A stretch of 64,000 nt of DNA from Thermoplasmatota archaeon (GTDB lineage: Archaea; Thermoplasmatota; Thermoplasmata; Thermoplasmatales; Thermoplasmataceae). Below are positions 1 to 8,783 of this stretch, piece after piece. The translations under genes were made by a program, and so were the position numbers. The stretch lies in assembly GCA_023489435.1 (NCBI GenBank), contig JAMDCA010000020.1:35677-99676 (forward strand), written 5' to 3'. Each line of letters starts with the position of its first letter. Positions within the stretch are counted from its first letter, which is position 1. The notes under the pieces were generated by a model. That model worked only from the letters and a program-made list of their open reading frames with translations. It was not told where the DNA came from and did no database searches.

Positions 1-673
1 TTCTTCTGATTTCAGGGACGTCTACTACCTGTTTGCAATATTGGCAATCCTAACCATGACATATGGAAATGTCTCGGCACTTTCCCAGAACAACCTCAAG
101 AGGCTCCTTGCTTACTCTAGCGTTGCCCAGGCAGGATACCTTATACTTGTCCTCGCTGTGGTCGGTTCAGTTGGCAACGTGAATTCCAATGTCGTTGCCG
201 TTGCATTGGCAGCAGGAATGTTCTATGCCATAGCATATATCTTCATGAAAGGAGGGGCGTTCATCACCCTGAACACATTAAAGGGTGACAATCTGATGGT
301 TTCTGACCTATCAGGGCTGGCAAAGAAGTCTCCCGGAGTTGCAGTCGGTTTCTCCATAATGCTGCTGGCCCTTGCAGGAATCCCCCTTACAGGAGGGTTC
401 TTTGCAAAGTACCTGCTTTTCCTGTCCCTCATAGAAGGCGGGCTTTGGTGGCTGGCTGTAATCGCCATTCTAAACAGTGCCATTTCAGTGTTCTATTATT
501 TCAGGGTCATACTGTACATGTTCGGAAAGGAACCACTGAAGGAAGATGCATTTAACCTCGACAACTCGTTCAAGATTCCCGTCTACGTGTCAGCTTTCCT
601 CACAGTTGCCATCTCCGTACTCGTGATCTGGTTCCCCACTATGATAGGGCTTGCCCCGGGACTATTCAGGTGA
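1..673 (+). CDS. nuoN: NADH dehydrogenase-like subunit N, 3' part
   Basis: The reading frame is already open at base 2, so the N-terminus lies outside the window. About 223 residues are visible. They are very hydrophobic, with five or six membrane segments, and belong to the proton-pumping antiporter-like subunits of respiratory complex I. The segment reading NLKRLLAYSSVAQAGYL matches the conserved lysine-containing broken-helix region of NuoN (family knowledge), and the C-terminal part with FFAKYLLF and YYFRVILYMF is also typical. Six bases separate it from the next gene on the same strand, so it ends a nuo operon that continues to the left. A related antiporter subunit (NuoM, MrpD) is less likely because this layout fits the C-terminal end of NuoN. 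Confidence 0.85.
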   Translation, partial: SSDFRDVYYLFAILAILTMTYGNVSALSQNNLKRLLAYSSVAQAGYLILVLAVVGSVGNVNSNVVAVALAAGMFYAIAYIFMKGGAFITLNTLKGDNLMVSDLSGLAKKSPGVAVGFSIMLLALAGIPLTGGFFAKYLLFLSLIEGGLWWLAVIAILNSAISVFYYFRVILYMFGKEPLKEDAFNLDNSFKIPVYVSAFLTVAISVLVIWFPTMIGLAPGLFR

Positions 674-679
674 TAAAAG

Positions 680-1045
680 ATGCCGTTGATATCTGATTTG
701 GAAATAATCAAGAGCGCCATAATATACGGCGACCTAGACGATGCAATGTCTGTGATAAGGAAAAGGCAGGAATCCCTCTCCTATTACCTGAAGAGAAACC
801 CAAAGGAAAAACAGGTCACGTACTCAAAATTCCTGAAATCTTTAGAATCCCTCCTTAAGGGGGAAATTAACCTGGATACCTTCAGAAATGAGGTAGGGGC
901 GCTCGACAGCCTTCCGGAACTGCTGGACATGACAGGCGACACAGGCGAGATCCTTGAATCACTCTACTATCTGCTCGAATACTCACTTGACAGGTACGAT
1001 GTCAGGTACCCGGCATATGACGGAAAGAGGTGTGATGACAAATGA
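680..1045 (+). CDS. Uncharacterised 121-aa protein downstream of nuoN
   Basis: I do not recognise the family. The protein is soluble, charged and probably all-helical, with no signal peptide or membrane segment. It starts 7 bases after the nuoN stop and its last four bases overlap the next start, so it is very likely co-transcribed and translationally coupled with the respiratory operon. That context allows an accessory or assembly role for complex I, but this is inference only. Coding is supported by the tight operon spacing and the absence of any competing frame. Confidence 0.7.
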   Translation: MPLISDLEIIKSAIIYGDLDDAMSVIRKRQESLSYYLKRNPKEKQVTYSKFLKSLESLLKGEINLDTFRNEVGALDSLPELLDMTGDTGEILESLYYLLEYSLDRYDVRYPAYDGKRCDDK

Positions 1046-1296
1046 CCAGAGACTTTGACCACTGTTTTTCACATCTGGAAAGCACAGAGGAGTCCGCGGC
1101 CCACTGCATCCATTGCCTCAAGAAGAATGGCGAGCAGGTCCTGTACGATGACCATGAAAAGAGGCTGAAACTTGGCAGAGAAGTTTATGACAAGCATTAT
1201 TCCGGCGAGATGAAGACCCTGACAGGACTGTTGGGGATCAACTCGCGGGAAACCTATGAAAATATGGATAAAAAATACAATCTTACCATGTACTGA
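1042..1296 (+). CDS. Uncharacterised 84-aa protein with a CxxC pair
   Basis: The start overlaps the upstream stop (ATGA), which indicates translational coupling. The N-terminal third carries Cys8, then CIHC near residues 22-25 together with His7, His11 and His21, so it could bind a metal; the rest is polar and helical. It is the last gene in this direction before a short gap with an A/T-rich promoter-like stretch at about 1316-1328. No family is recognised. A small metal-binding accessory protein of the nuo operon is possible, but only position suggests it. Confidence 0.65.
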   Translation: MTRDFDHCFSHLESTEESAAHCIHCLKKNGEQVLYDDHEKRLKLGREVYDKHYSGEMKTLTGLLGINSRETYENMDKKYNLTMY

Positions 1297-1347
1297 ACTC
1301 GTTCCGTACGTGAGTAAATTTTAATTACCCCATTCATCACTGGAAGG

Positions 1348-2085
1348 TTGCCAATTACACGTACTCCAATAGTTTCTCTTGAAGAAGATGAGGGAGTCAG
1401 CAGGATAGTAATATCCAACGGGGTTAACAGTTGCCTCAATAACGACGGGCTCCGGGATCTCCTCATAGCACTTACCGAAGCCATATCTGCAGGGGATTCC
1501 CCGATTCTCCTGACATCTGACAGCAAGAGGGCATTTTGCATGGGTTACACGTCCGATTGCAGACGAATCAGTGACAAGATGCACCTGAGGGAGGCATATT
1601 CCCTCGGAACAACCATTGCCAGAACCATGGCCACATCAAAACAGGCAATTATCAGCGCAATAGATGGTTATGCCCTGGGGCTGGGCCTGGAGATAGCTTT
1701 GTGTTCTGACCTGGTGATTGCATCAGAAAGGGCAAAATTCGGCATGCCTGAAGTCGCCTTTGGCATACCGTCGCTGACAGGCATAATCCCGGAAGTCCCT
1801 GAAATGTTTTCCGGAATGGCATATTCACTTATCAAGAAGGGAAAGGTCTTTGGTGTACACGAAGCGAAGGAGGCTGGCATAGTGAAAGAAATTGTCAGCA
1901 GCGACAACTTCCAGAGGCATGCCCTGGGACACGCTAGAGATATAGAATCCAGGCTGTTTCGTATCATCAAGAACGGAAACCAGTCTTCACACAACAGATA
2001 CATCCTCGATGACCTATTTTTCAAGATTTACGATCCAAGCTGCCTGACAATGATGCAGCTAGAACGTTTCAGAAACAGTATCTGA
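1348..2085 (+). CDS. Enoyl-CoA hydratase/isomerase family protein
   Basis: The 245-residue protein is a crotonase-fold member. The substrate-binding stretch RAFCMGYTSD (61-70) matches the usual AFCAG loop, and the second oxyanion segment DGYALGLGLEIALCSD (106-121) replaces the usual GGG with GLG. Glu115 and Glu135 (in GMPEVAFG) occupy the positions of the two catalytic glutamates of true hydratases, so activity is plausible. The chosen start is TTG; the next in-frame candidates lie inside the conserved beta strand. The 3' end overlaps the convergent tatC gene by 27 bases. Its substrate is unknown; a full beta-oxidation fusion is encoded separately at 31849-33816. Confidence 0.8.
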   Translation: MPITRTPIVSLEEDEGVSRIVISNGVNSCLNNDGLRDLLIALTEAISAGDSPILLTSDSKRAFCMGYTSDCRRISDKMHLREAYSLGTTIARTMATSKQAIISAIDGYALGLGLEIALCSDLVIASERAKFGMPEVAFGIPSLTGIIPEVPEMFSGMAYSLIKKGKVFGVHEAKEAGIVKEIVSSDNFQRHALGHARDIESRLFRIIKNGNQSSHNRYILDDLFFKIYDPSCLTMMQLERFRNSI

Positions 2086-2886
2086 ATCCTTTGCTCCTAA
2101 TTTCCGTTCATATCTTCTGGTGAAGTATATTCCTGCGAAATATAGGGCAATCATGGGCATGGCCATCAGGACTTCCGTGAATCCTGTAACGCCTGGAGAG
2201 AAAATGAGCCCAAAAAAGAGTGACCCAACTACTGCATATCTCCAGTTTTTTTCCCAGGTGTTGGCTGGCACCATCCCGGCACGTGTCAGTCCGTACATGA
2301 AAACTGGCACTTCAAAGGCAAAGCCGAATAATACAATGTAAATGATAAGAAAGGAAATGAAGCTCATCAGGCCCACAGTAGGCTGTGCACTCACTCCAAT
2401 GTCAAAGCTGTTGAATATTCTGAAGAGAACAGGGGCAATCCACAGGAGCCCCATTAGTGAGCCTGCCAGAAAAAGGAGGCTTGACGGAACAAGAATAGTC
2501 CTTAGAAGCACTCTTTCACTCCTTTTAAGTGCCGGCCCCAGGAACATGCTTATTTCATAAACTATAACCGGCATTGAGAGAATAAGGGCAATAAACATTG
2601 CCACGTAGGCATCAGCGGTTACTCCGTCAGAGGGCTTGAGTATCAGAATTTTTGTATTTGCAGGAAGCACGTAATTCTCTATTAAGAGAAGAAGTTGGGC
2701 TGCAATGTTGTGATATATGTCAGGATAAATGAATGGAAACGTGTAGCCAAAGAGTGTGAGGTCTCTAATGGTAAATAGCATTATGAAACCAAAGATTACG
2801 ACGAAAACAGCCATAATCCTAACTACTCTATGACGTAACTCATCTAGATTCCGGAAAATGATCGGAATAAAGCTATCATCATTCAT
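2059..2886 (-). CDS. tatC: Twin-arginine translocase subunit TatC
   Basis: TatC is the polytopic receptor subunit of the Tat pathway, which exports folded proteins across the membrane. The 275-residue protein has six membrane segments. The N-terminal signature LDELRHRVVR (14-23) holds Glu16, the conserved signal-peptide contact, and FEVPVF (191-196) carries the second conserved glutamate, Glu192. The gene follows tatA with no gap on the same strand. No tatB-like gene is adjacent, which is normal for archaea where one TatA-type protein serves both roles. The N-terminal region before helix 2 contains an unusually long loop (about residues 45-80). Confidence 0.93.
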   Translation of the reverse strand: MNDDSFIPIIFRNLDELRHRVVRIMAVFVVIFGFIMLFTIRDLTLFGYTFPFIYPDIYHNIAAQLLLLIENYVLPANTKILILKPSDGVTADAYVAMFIALILSMPVIVYEISMFLGPALKRSERVLLRTILVPSSLLFLAGSLMGLLWIAPVLFRIFNSFDIGVSAQPTVGLMSFISFLIIYIVLFGFAFEVPVFMYGLTRAGMVPANTWEKNWRYAVVGSLFFGLIFSPGVTGFTEVLMAMPMIALYFAGIYFTRRYERKLGAKDSDTVSETF

Positions 2887-3192
2887 TTAATGGTTTGTTT
2901 TGAGTCTTTCCGATATTTCCTGGCTAAGCTGATCATCTGTCTTGTTTGCGGGGTCAATTCCCAGATTCCTTGCAGCTTCAGCGTAATTTACCTCTGATTT
3001 TGCTTTTGGAGCTTCTGGCGTGGAATACATGGCATTCTTTATCTCGTTCTCAAGTTCCACTTGCCCTCTCTTGAATTCCCCAGTGGCCCGTCCTAGGTTT
3101 CTTGCGAAATCCGGGATCTTTTTGGCGCCACCAAAAAGAATCAATGCGACAACAATTATGATGATCCAACCACCGACGTTGTCGAAGATCAT
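2887..3192 (-). CDS. tatA: Twin-arginine translocase subunit TatA
   Basis: This 101-residue protein has the TatA layout: a short N-terminal membrane helix (about 9-21), the FGGAKKIP hinge (20-27), an amphipathic helix to about residue 45, and a charged tail. TatA oligomers form the translocation pathway together with TatC, whose gene follows directly. The tail contains acidic and basic stretches with NLGID and NKTDDQL, longer than in minimal TatA proteins. Together the two genes form a complete minimal archaeal Tat system. Confidence 0.92.
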   Translation of the reverse strand: MIFDNVGGWIIIIVVALILFGGAKKIPDFARNLGRATGEFKRGQVELENEIKNAMYSTPEAPKAKSEVNYAEAARNLGIDPANKTDDQLSQEISERLKTNH

Positions 3193-3286
3193 GCTTTATG
3201 TATATTAGCCCGTTATTTAATCTTTTAGAGTGCATTAGCAGCACTGTTAAATGTGGATTCCGCAGACAAAAATAATATCTTAGGGT

Positions 3287-3751
3287 TCATTTGATCAATC
3301 CTCCGTGATAATTCATCTGGTAAACCTCAACACCTTCTGAGAGAATGTACTCCTCTCCATGGAATCTTTCACCTGACCCATTGAAATGGTTCTCGTAGGT
3401 GAAAAGACTCTCCTTGAAGGCTTTCGGTCCCCTGACAGGAAATTCTGTGGAAACTTCTCTCAAGGCCTTCTTAAGGAATGCATATACTGCAGCAGAGTAT
3501 GTTGGGGATAGCATGCCCCCACTGTAAACCATTGTCCAGATGGGCACTTTTCCTTCATATGCAACTTCAATGCCTGAAAACCGCTCTGAACCAAAATAAA
3601 TGTCCCTGTATAGAAAATTCCCGCTGGAGTACTGCAGCTGCCTGGAAGATTCCAGAATTGGAACAGAGGCATTAATGGGAGACTCTGAAGCATAAGTGTT
3701 CCTTTTTGCTTCTACAAGAAAATTTGCGAATTGGGGTCCAACTGATGTCAC
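3287..3751 (-). CDS. DUF5680 domain protein
   Basis: The 154-residue protein resembles the DUF5680 family: an N-terminal FLVEAKRNTYAS, a central LYRDIYFGSERFSGIEVAYEG where family members have YRD and FxGEE, and a C-terminal NGSGERFHGEEYI. The biochemical function of the family is unknown; members often occur beside transcription regulators, which is not the case here. It is a stand-alone minus-strand gene between tatA and a small unknown gene. No membrane segment or signal peptide is seen. Confidence 0.65.
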   Translation of the reverse strand: MTSVGPQFANFLVEAKRNTYASESPINASVPILESSRQLQYSSGNFLYRDIYFGSERFSGIEVAYEGKVPIWTMVYSGGMLSPTYSAAVYAFLKKALREVSTEFPVRGPKAFKESLFTYENHFNGSGERFHGEEYILSEGVEVYQMNYHGGLIK

Positions 3752-3801
3752 ACTACAAAATCCTCAATGGATAATTTAACCTGTTGGATATGAAAAATAG
3801 A

Positions 3802-4140
3802 TCAGGGCAGGTCCAGGTCTACACTGTAGCCTATCTGCCTGAATTTTTCTCCGGCGCTGATAAGCCCATTCTTAGTATGGGTTTCCACAGCGCTGAATGA
3901 AAATGAGACTATCTTCTTGTTGCTGTTGAGAACCACAAATCCAACAGTCTTGTCTGTTGGAAGGACTTCGTCAGTTCTTGAGAAATTTTCAATGAATTCC
4001 GGCAGCCCCTCTTCAATATATGCGGAGCCTAGAAGATCTACCAGAGAATCCAGCGATGGAATAAGATTGGGAAGTTCAACACAAATTACCGAGGGGTGTA
4101 TGGACCCCAGGGATAAATTGTACATTGCGCAGTTTGTCAA
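3802..4140 (-). CDS. Uncharacterised 112-aa protein downstream of peroxiredoxin
   Basis: No family is recognised. The protein is a mixed alpha/beta soluble sequence without cysteine motifs of note. It begins five bases after the peroxiredoxin stop on the same strand and so is probably co-transcribed with it. A link to oxidative stress is therefore possible but rests only on position. Confidence 0.6.
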   Translation of the reverse strand: MTNCAMYNLSLGSIHPSVICVELPNLIPSLDSLVDLLGSAYIEEGLPEFIENFSRTDEVLPTDKTVGFVVLNSNKKIVSFSFSAVETHTKNGLISAGEKFRQIGYSVDLDLP

Positions 4141-4145
4141 GTTAA

Positions 4146-4760
4146 TCAGGCTTTGACTCTCTTAAGGTACCATCTCTCTGCCCCAGCTTCCTTCTCTCTT
4201 TCAAGTGCACCCTTGAAAGTGTTAGGCGCTGCTGCGATACCATCAGTTCCAGGTTCCCAGTTTGCAGGAGTTGCCAGTTTCTTGTCCCAGTTGAACTGGA
4301 AGGCCTTGATGACTCTGATAATCTCCCTCATGTTTCTTCCAACTTCGGCTGGATAGTAAACCATCCACCTAATGGTCTGGTTTGGGTCTATGAGGAATAC
4401 GCCCCTTACGGTTGTGCCAACCTTTTCATCCATCAGGTTATACTCTCTTGCGACTTCCTTCTCAAGGTCCGCAAGCACAGGGAACGGAACTTCCACCCCG
4501 TACTTCTCCTTGATATCCTTGAGCCAGGCAATGTGGCTGTATATGCTGTCCACACTAAGTCCAATAAGCTCAACGCCCAGTTTCTTGAATTGGTCAAAAC
4601 TCTCAGTAAATGCCATAAACTCTGTTGTGCACACTGGAGTAAAATCTGCAGGATGCGAAAAGAGGAGTACCCACTTTCCCTTGTAATCCGAAAATGTTAT
4701 GGGGCCCTGCGTTGAGTTTATAGTAAAGTCTGGTGCTTTTTGTCCTAGATGTACTGGCAT
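4146..4760 (-). CDS. Peroxiredoxin, 1-Cys Prx6/AhpC type
   Basis: Peroxiredoxins reduce hydrogen peroxide and organic peroxides. The 204-residue protein shows the active-site motif PADFTPVCTTEF (37-48) with Pro37, Thr41 and the peroxidatic Cys44. No other cysteine occurs downstream, so there is no resolving cysteine; it is a 1-Cys enzyme in sequence, unlike many archaeal Prx6 proteins that have a C-terminal Cys pair. The C-terminal arm with GALEREKEAG and RWYLKRVK fits the Prx6 dimer and decamer extension. The gene leads a two-gene minus-strand operon. Confidence 0.93.
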   Translation of the reverse strand: MPVHLGQKAPDFTINSTQGPITFSDYKGKWVLLFSHPADFTPVCTTEFMAFTESFDQFKKLGVELIGLSVDSIYSHIAWLKDIKEKYGVEVPFPVLADLEKEVAREYNLMDEKVGTTVRGVFLIDPNQTIRWMVYYPAEVGRNMREIIRVIKAFQFNWDKKLATPANWEPGTDGIAAAPNTFKGALEREKEAGAERWYLKRVKA

Positions 4761-4828
4761 TATTTTTTCACCTTATACCTCGATCTGGAATTCCTATATT
4801 AACAGTGAAGATAGGTGCAAATTTAGCT

Positions 4829-5794
4829 TTATTTTCTAGATTTTTCACAAAGGTACTCTGCGAAATAAGTAATGACCATGTCTGCACCAGCCCTGAAAAT
4901 TGAAGTAATGCTCTCTTCAATTGCAGATGGCGCAAGATAGCCATTATCGACGGCCATCTTCAACATGGTGTATTCGCCGCTCACACTGTATGCTGCGATT
5001 GGGGCGTCAAAAGATTCTCTCGCCTTGTTGATGATGTCAAGATATGGCAGGGCAGGCTTTACCATTATTATGTCTGCGCCCTCATTGAGGTCATGTGCAA
5101 TTTCCAGCATGGCTTCCCTGGAATTTCTAGGGTCCATCTGATAAGCCCTTCTGTCGCCAAAGGATGGTGTTGAATCTGCTGCGTTTCTGAATGGCCCGTA
5201 CATTGCAGATGCATACTTTGCACTGTATGCCATAATGGGGACATTCTGGTATCCTGAACCATCAAGTGTTTCCCTGATGAAACCAACCTGGCCATCCATC
5301 ATGCCACTGGGAGCAACCATGTGAACACCTGCTTTTGCATATGAAAGGGCAATCTTTCCGTAGCTTTCCAATGTGGAATCATTGTCAACCTCCTCACCGT
5401 GGAGGACTCCGCAGTGCCCATGTGAGGTATATTCGCACATGCACAGGTCAGCTATCACGATCTGGCTGGTTTCCTTCCTTGCAATTCTGATAGATTCCTG
5501 GACAACACCATTTTCCTGGTGCGCTGAAGTTCCTTTATCATCCTTTCTTCCCGGAATCCCAAACAGCAGGATGCTGCTGACTCCAGCCTCATCCAGCTCT
5601 CCCAGATGCCCGGCTAAAGAATCCGGGGTTTGCCTGGCAATTCCAGGCATTGAGGGAATTGGAACCGGTTTCCTTGCAGTCTCGTCCACAAATACCGGCA
5701 TTATGAGTTTCTTCGTATCAAGAGAGGTTTCGGAAACTAAGTCCCTTATTTTTTCTGAACTGCGCAAACGCCTCGGGCGCGAGACTGGAAACAT
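4829..5794 (-). CDS. hemB: Porphobilinogen synthase (delta-aminolevulinate dehydratase)
   Basis: HemB condenses two molecules of 5-aminolevulinate to porphobilinogen in haem and sirohaem synthesis. The 321-residue length is normal for the family. The two Schiff-base lysines are Lys193 in YSAKYAS and Lys246 in MVKPALPYL. Cys118, Cys120 and Cys128 in the segment LCMCEY to HGHCGV form the zinc site, so this is the zinc-type enzyme. No other haem gene is next to it; the divergent gene 5849-6217 shares a short promoter region. Confidence 0.95.
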   Translation of the reverse strand: MFPVSRPRRLRSSEKIRDLVSETSLDTKKLIMPVFVDETARKPVPIPSMPGIARQTPDSLAGHLGELDEAGVSSILLFGIPGRKDDKGTSAHQENGVVQESIRIARKETSQIVIADLCMCEYTSHGHCGVLHGEEVDNDSTLESYGKIALSYAKAGVHMVAPSGMMDGQVGFIRETLDGSGYQNVPIMAYSAKYASAMYGPFRNAADSTPSFGDRRAYQMDPRNSREAMLEIAHDLNEGADIIMVKPALPYLDIINKARESFDAPIAAYSVSGEYTMLKMAVDNGYLAPSAIEESITSIFRAGADMVITYFAEYLCEKSRK

Positions 5795-5848
5795 AAAGCA
5801 TAAATTACCTTCCGCAATTAAACTTATTGAGCTTAAGGTTTTGATAGC

Positions 5849-6217
5849 ATGGTTAAGATAACATCCCAGGGGACAATGGTGCTCCCCTTTCAGAGGATTC
5901 AGGAATTATTGAAAACGGTCGATACGGGCAGCAATAAGTTCCACACTGCCAGAAACATCGTAACAGACAATATGGCCAACAAGAACCAGGAGATTGCCAT
6001 TGGTTCCATTGATTTTGAGGTTTCGGGGAACAGGGTCACTGTTACTTGCGACACAACCGGAAAGAGTGTTAAGGAAGCTTTCAAACGCTCATTTGACGTG
6101 GTTTACGAAGTTATGTCAGAACTACTTGAGCTCACATTGAGGGAAAAGGACATTGAAAACGAGGACACTCTGATGGCAATAAGGGACATAACTATTGTAA
6201 GTGTATCAGAGGAATAA
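5849..6217 (+). CDS. Uncharacterised 122-aa protein divergent from hemB
   Basis: I recognise no family. The sequence shows a beta-rich middle (about 50-72) followed by helices, with a Ser/Thr-rich strand VSGNRVTVTCDTTGKS. It is a single gene, converging with the RecA-like ATPase gene three bases away. The start ATG is preceded by an A/T-rich region only about 54 bases from the hemB start, so the two promoters must be close together. Confidence 0.65.
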   Translation: MVKITSQGTMVLPFQRIQELLKTVDTGSNKFHTARNIVTDNMANKNQEIAIGSIDFEVSGNRVTVTCDTTGKSVKEAFKRSFDVVYEVMSELLELTLREKDIENEDTLMAIRDITIVSVSEE

Positions 6218-6220
6218 TCA

Positions 6221-7663
6221 TTACACTATTTCGTGCATGACAAGTGATGGCCAGCCGTCATTGTTGAATTCAGGCATTGCGACATAGAAGACTTTCGGTG
6301 CAGAATTGACTACCGCATAACCGCTGACTTCCTTGAAATGCATTGTGAAGTTGGAATAATGGCTGATCTTCTCGTAGTACTCATCATCAGTGATTATGAC
6401 AATTGCACCGGTTGGCCTGATGCTGTTGATGAGATTCACAAGATCTCCAAAGAAATCCCGTCCGTAAGTGAACATCAGGAAATCCGTGGAGAAGAAGTAC
6501 AGATCCGGCCTTGATGAGGCTGACATAAAGAAGTCAATTACATCATTTGGAAAGTCTTCAACAATACCTTTTCCTTCAAGGTTAATAACAAATGAGTTTG
6601 CCCTCTTTGACTTCTCAGCAGTAATGTAATGCTTCATGGTCTCAGAATCCATGGAGTTGACCAGGATTCTTGAGGTTTCATAACTGCTGGAAGTTGCGTC
6701 TATGACTCCTCTCCCGTCCAGGATTGCATCCTTTATGAGATTATTTTTCACGAGGTTGACAAAATCATTCACAACGGTTGAGTTCCCTTTTCTGTGCAGC
6801 ATGATTACGGAACCAAGAGGAACAGTATCAGATCCGGTCTTGGTCAGTTTCTGCAGGTCGTCAGAATCGAGAGGGACTTCAAACTGTTCGTGCTTGCCCT
6901 TCTTGTCTACCTTTACCTTCTTTTCTGGATAGATAATCTGCCGCTGGTCAAGCGAAAAGAACCTGCCGCCCTTAAGCGTGTATAAGTATACTGGCGTTGA
7001 GCCGAGAGAGACACCCCTAAGCTTCTCAACGATGGTTCTCCGGACAAGGAAGTCCTCCTCAATACTATAATCCATAGAAATGACTCCGTCAGAGAAGTAT
7101 TCCAGTTTCTGGTTCTCCTTTGCTTCCAGGATGCAAACAAGCCTGGCACCGGATTTCTCAACCAGATCCGCATGGATCATTGAAAACAGGAGCAGGTAAT
7201 TAATGTCATATTTTTCAGAAAGGGCTTCTATGGAATCGATGACAATGAGCGGGGCACTTCCATAATTGGAATCCACGAATTCGTAAAGTGCCCTCACCTC
7301 AGGCAGAAGGTCTGTGATATTAAGTATCAGGCCGTTGTCTATGCCACTGGACACTTTTCCCTCTTCAATCATGTGCTCCAGCTTCTGCAGAGACTCGGTG
7401 CTGGCGTTGACAATTTCCCCTTTCAGTGAAGTGGAAAGATTCCTGATGGAAACATCTTTCAGCCAGGGATATGTGAGCTGAAGGGATTCGTCAGAGAAAC
7501 GGGCTGAGAGGTAGCAGACTGGAACTTTGTCCATTACAGATTCCATGTATTCAAGTGCAAAAGTAGTTTTTCCGGCACCAGGCTTACCTTTGATAATAAG
7601 GGACCGCCCATACTTCTGATCAAAAAATTGATCAAGGAGACCTACTAATCCCTCTCTATTCAT
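6221..7663 (-). CDS. RecA-superfamily (KaiC/RadA-like) ATPase
   Basis: The 480-residue protein has a P-loop GKPGAGKTT (25-33) and a Walker B strand LIVIDSIEAL (139-148), the arrangement of KaiC-like and RAD55-like ATPases. The C-terminal half (about 260-480) is a second, diverged alpha/beta domain without an intact P-loop, so the chain may be a tandem of one active and one inactive RecA domain. It starts four bases after the DUF835-like gene and the two form an operon. Archaeal proteins of this class are usually thought to act in signalling or in controlling motility and transcription; no substrate can be deduced. Confidence 0.75.
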   Translation of the reverse strand: MNREGLVGLLDQFFDQKYGRSLIIKGKPGAGKTTFALEYMESVMDKVPVCYLSARFSDESLQLTYPWLKDVSIRNLSTSLKGEIVNASTESLQKLEHMIEEGKVSSGIDNGLILNITDLLPEVRALYEFVDSNYGSAPLIVIDSIEALSEKYDINYLLLFSMIHADLVEKSGARLVCILEAKENQKLEYFSDGVISMDYSIEEDFLVRRTIVEKLRGVSLGSTPVYLYTLKGGRFFSLDQRQIIYPEKKVKVDKKGKHEQFEVPLDSDDLQKLTKTGSDTVPLGSVIMLHRKGNSTVVNDFVNLVKNNLIKDAILDGRGVIDATSSSYETSRILVNSMDSETMKHYITAEKSKRANSFVINLEGKGIVEDFPNDVIDFFMSASSRPDLYFFSTDFLMFTYGRDFFGDLVNLINSIRPTGAIVIITDDEYYEKISHYSNFTMHFKEVSGYAVVNSAPKVFYVAMPEFNNDGWPSLVMHEIV

Positions 7664-7667
7664 TTTT

Positions 7668-8555
7668 TCAAGCCTCTAAGTCTGTCACCGCATCTCTGTT
7701 CCAGTCCAGACAGTACCTTGTAATCTGCCCGAACTGAATATGGTCCATAGAACCTTCGCCAAACACTAGCACCAGATAAGCATTCCTTTCCAGGGCTATG
7801 CTCTTTATCTGTTCGAAAGCTCTCGCCACGTCATAGAATGAGTGATATACAATCAGCAGATCGAATACATCTATAAATATAATGTGTGCTTTGTTTTCGC
7901 TTATCCTTTTAATGATGGAGTCAACAATGAATGTAAGGTTCACGGGCCTGTTTCTCTGCGCACCCATAGAATCCGTGACCCAGATGAAATTTTCGTCATT
8001 GAGGATTTCAGGCATTTCCAGTTTAAGGTTGAAACGTGAAACAACAAGGATTGAATCCTTGCTTATTCTGTTGGAAATGAGCATTGACATAAAAACGGGA
8101 GTTGATTCTGGCATGGTAAAATAGGTGTTTCCGGGATAAAGGCCATTTTTGGCAAGGTAAATTGTGGTGTTATTTATTGTTTTAAGCTTGCTAATAATAT
8201 GACCGGAGAGAGCCTGCCTCAAGCGCTTGCGGATCTCTTCAATATTCTTTGGGTCAATAATAACAGTCTCGGAAGTATACCGGATCTTCTCATCCATCAC
8301 CGGTTCCTTCTGAGACATAATTATGAGCAGGTAACCCCTGTGTTCCTCGAGAAACAGTTCCGCATCCTCTTTCTTCATGGAACCGTCTGTGTAATAGATA
8401 AGAGAACTGGGTTTTGTCTTCTCAATAAGATCCCTGGTAACCTTATTCATGATTTTATATTCAATACCTGTGGGAGCCATGATATCCTTGAACAGCTTTT
8501 CTTGTTTTCCGCTCCCATCGTAAACTAATATCATGCCTCTTAAACTAAAGTTCAT
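7668..8555 (-). CDS. DUF835-like protein paired with a RecA-like ATPase
   Basis: The C-terminal half (about 150-290) resembles DUF835, which is itself a diverged RecA-like fold found mainly in Thermoplasmata and Thermococci: IIFIDVFDLLIVYHSFYDVARAFE corresponds to the family's helix after a Walker-B-like strand. The N-terminal half looks like a receiver-type alpha/beta domain without the phosphoacceptor aspartates. The gene is directly upstream of the ATPase gene with four bases between. A role as sensor partner of the ATPase is inference from this pairing. Confidence 0.6.
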   Translation of the reverse strand: MNFSLRGMILVYDGSGKQEKLFKDIMAPTGIEYKIMNKVTRDLIEKTKPSSLIYYTDGSMKKEDAELFLEEHRGYLLIIMSQKEPVMDEKIRYTSETVIIDPKNIEEIRKRLRQALSGHIISKLKTINNTTIYLAKNGLYPGNTYFTMPESTPVFMSMLISNRISKDSILVVSRFNLKLEMPEILNDENFIWVTDSMGAQRNRPVNLTFIVDSIIKRISENKAHIIFIDVFDLLIVYHSFYDVARAFEQIKSIALERNAYLVLVFGEGSMDHIQFGQITRYCLDWNRDAVTDLEA

Positions 8556-8783
8556 GTTTATTTAATTTTTACTATTGTGGGCGAGGGTAAGTTCGTTTAA
8601 AAATTAGCCAGAATGTCGATTTTCAGTCAATTTTTGAATTGGTTCAAAGAATTTGGTCAGGGATGGTACACCATTTACCACATAACCATGCATTTTTACA
8701 CTTTAGACATGTGAAATACCAAATAAAAAGGAATATATGCTGCATTCTATATTATAAACAGATCTGCAGGGAGGACAAACTAA

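Noticed and set aside
1254-2024. Several 60-120 codon frames on the minus strand
   Set aside because: They are mirror frames of the enoyl-CoA hydratase gene with Ser-rich, motif-free sequences.
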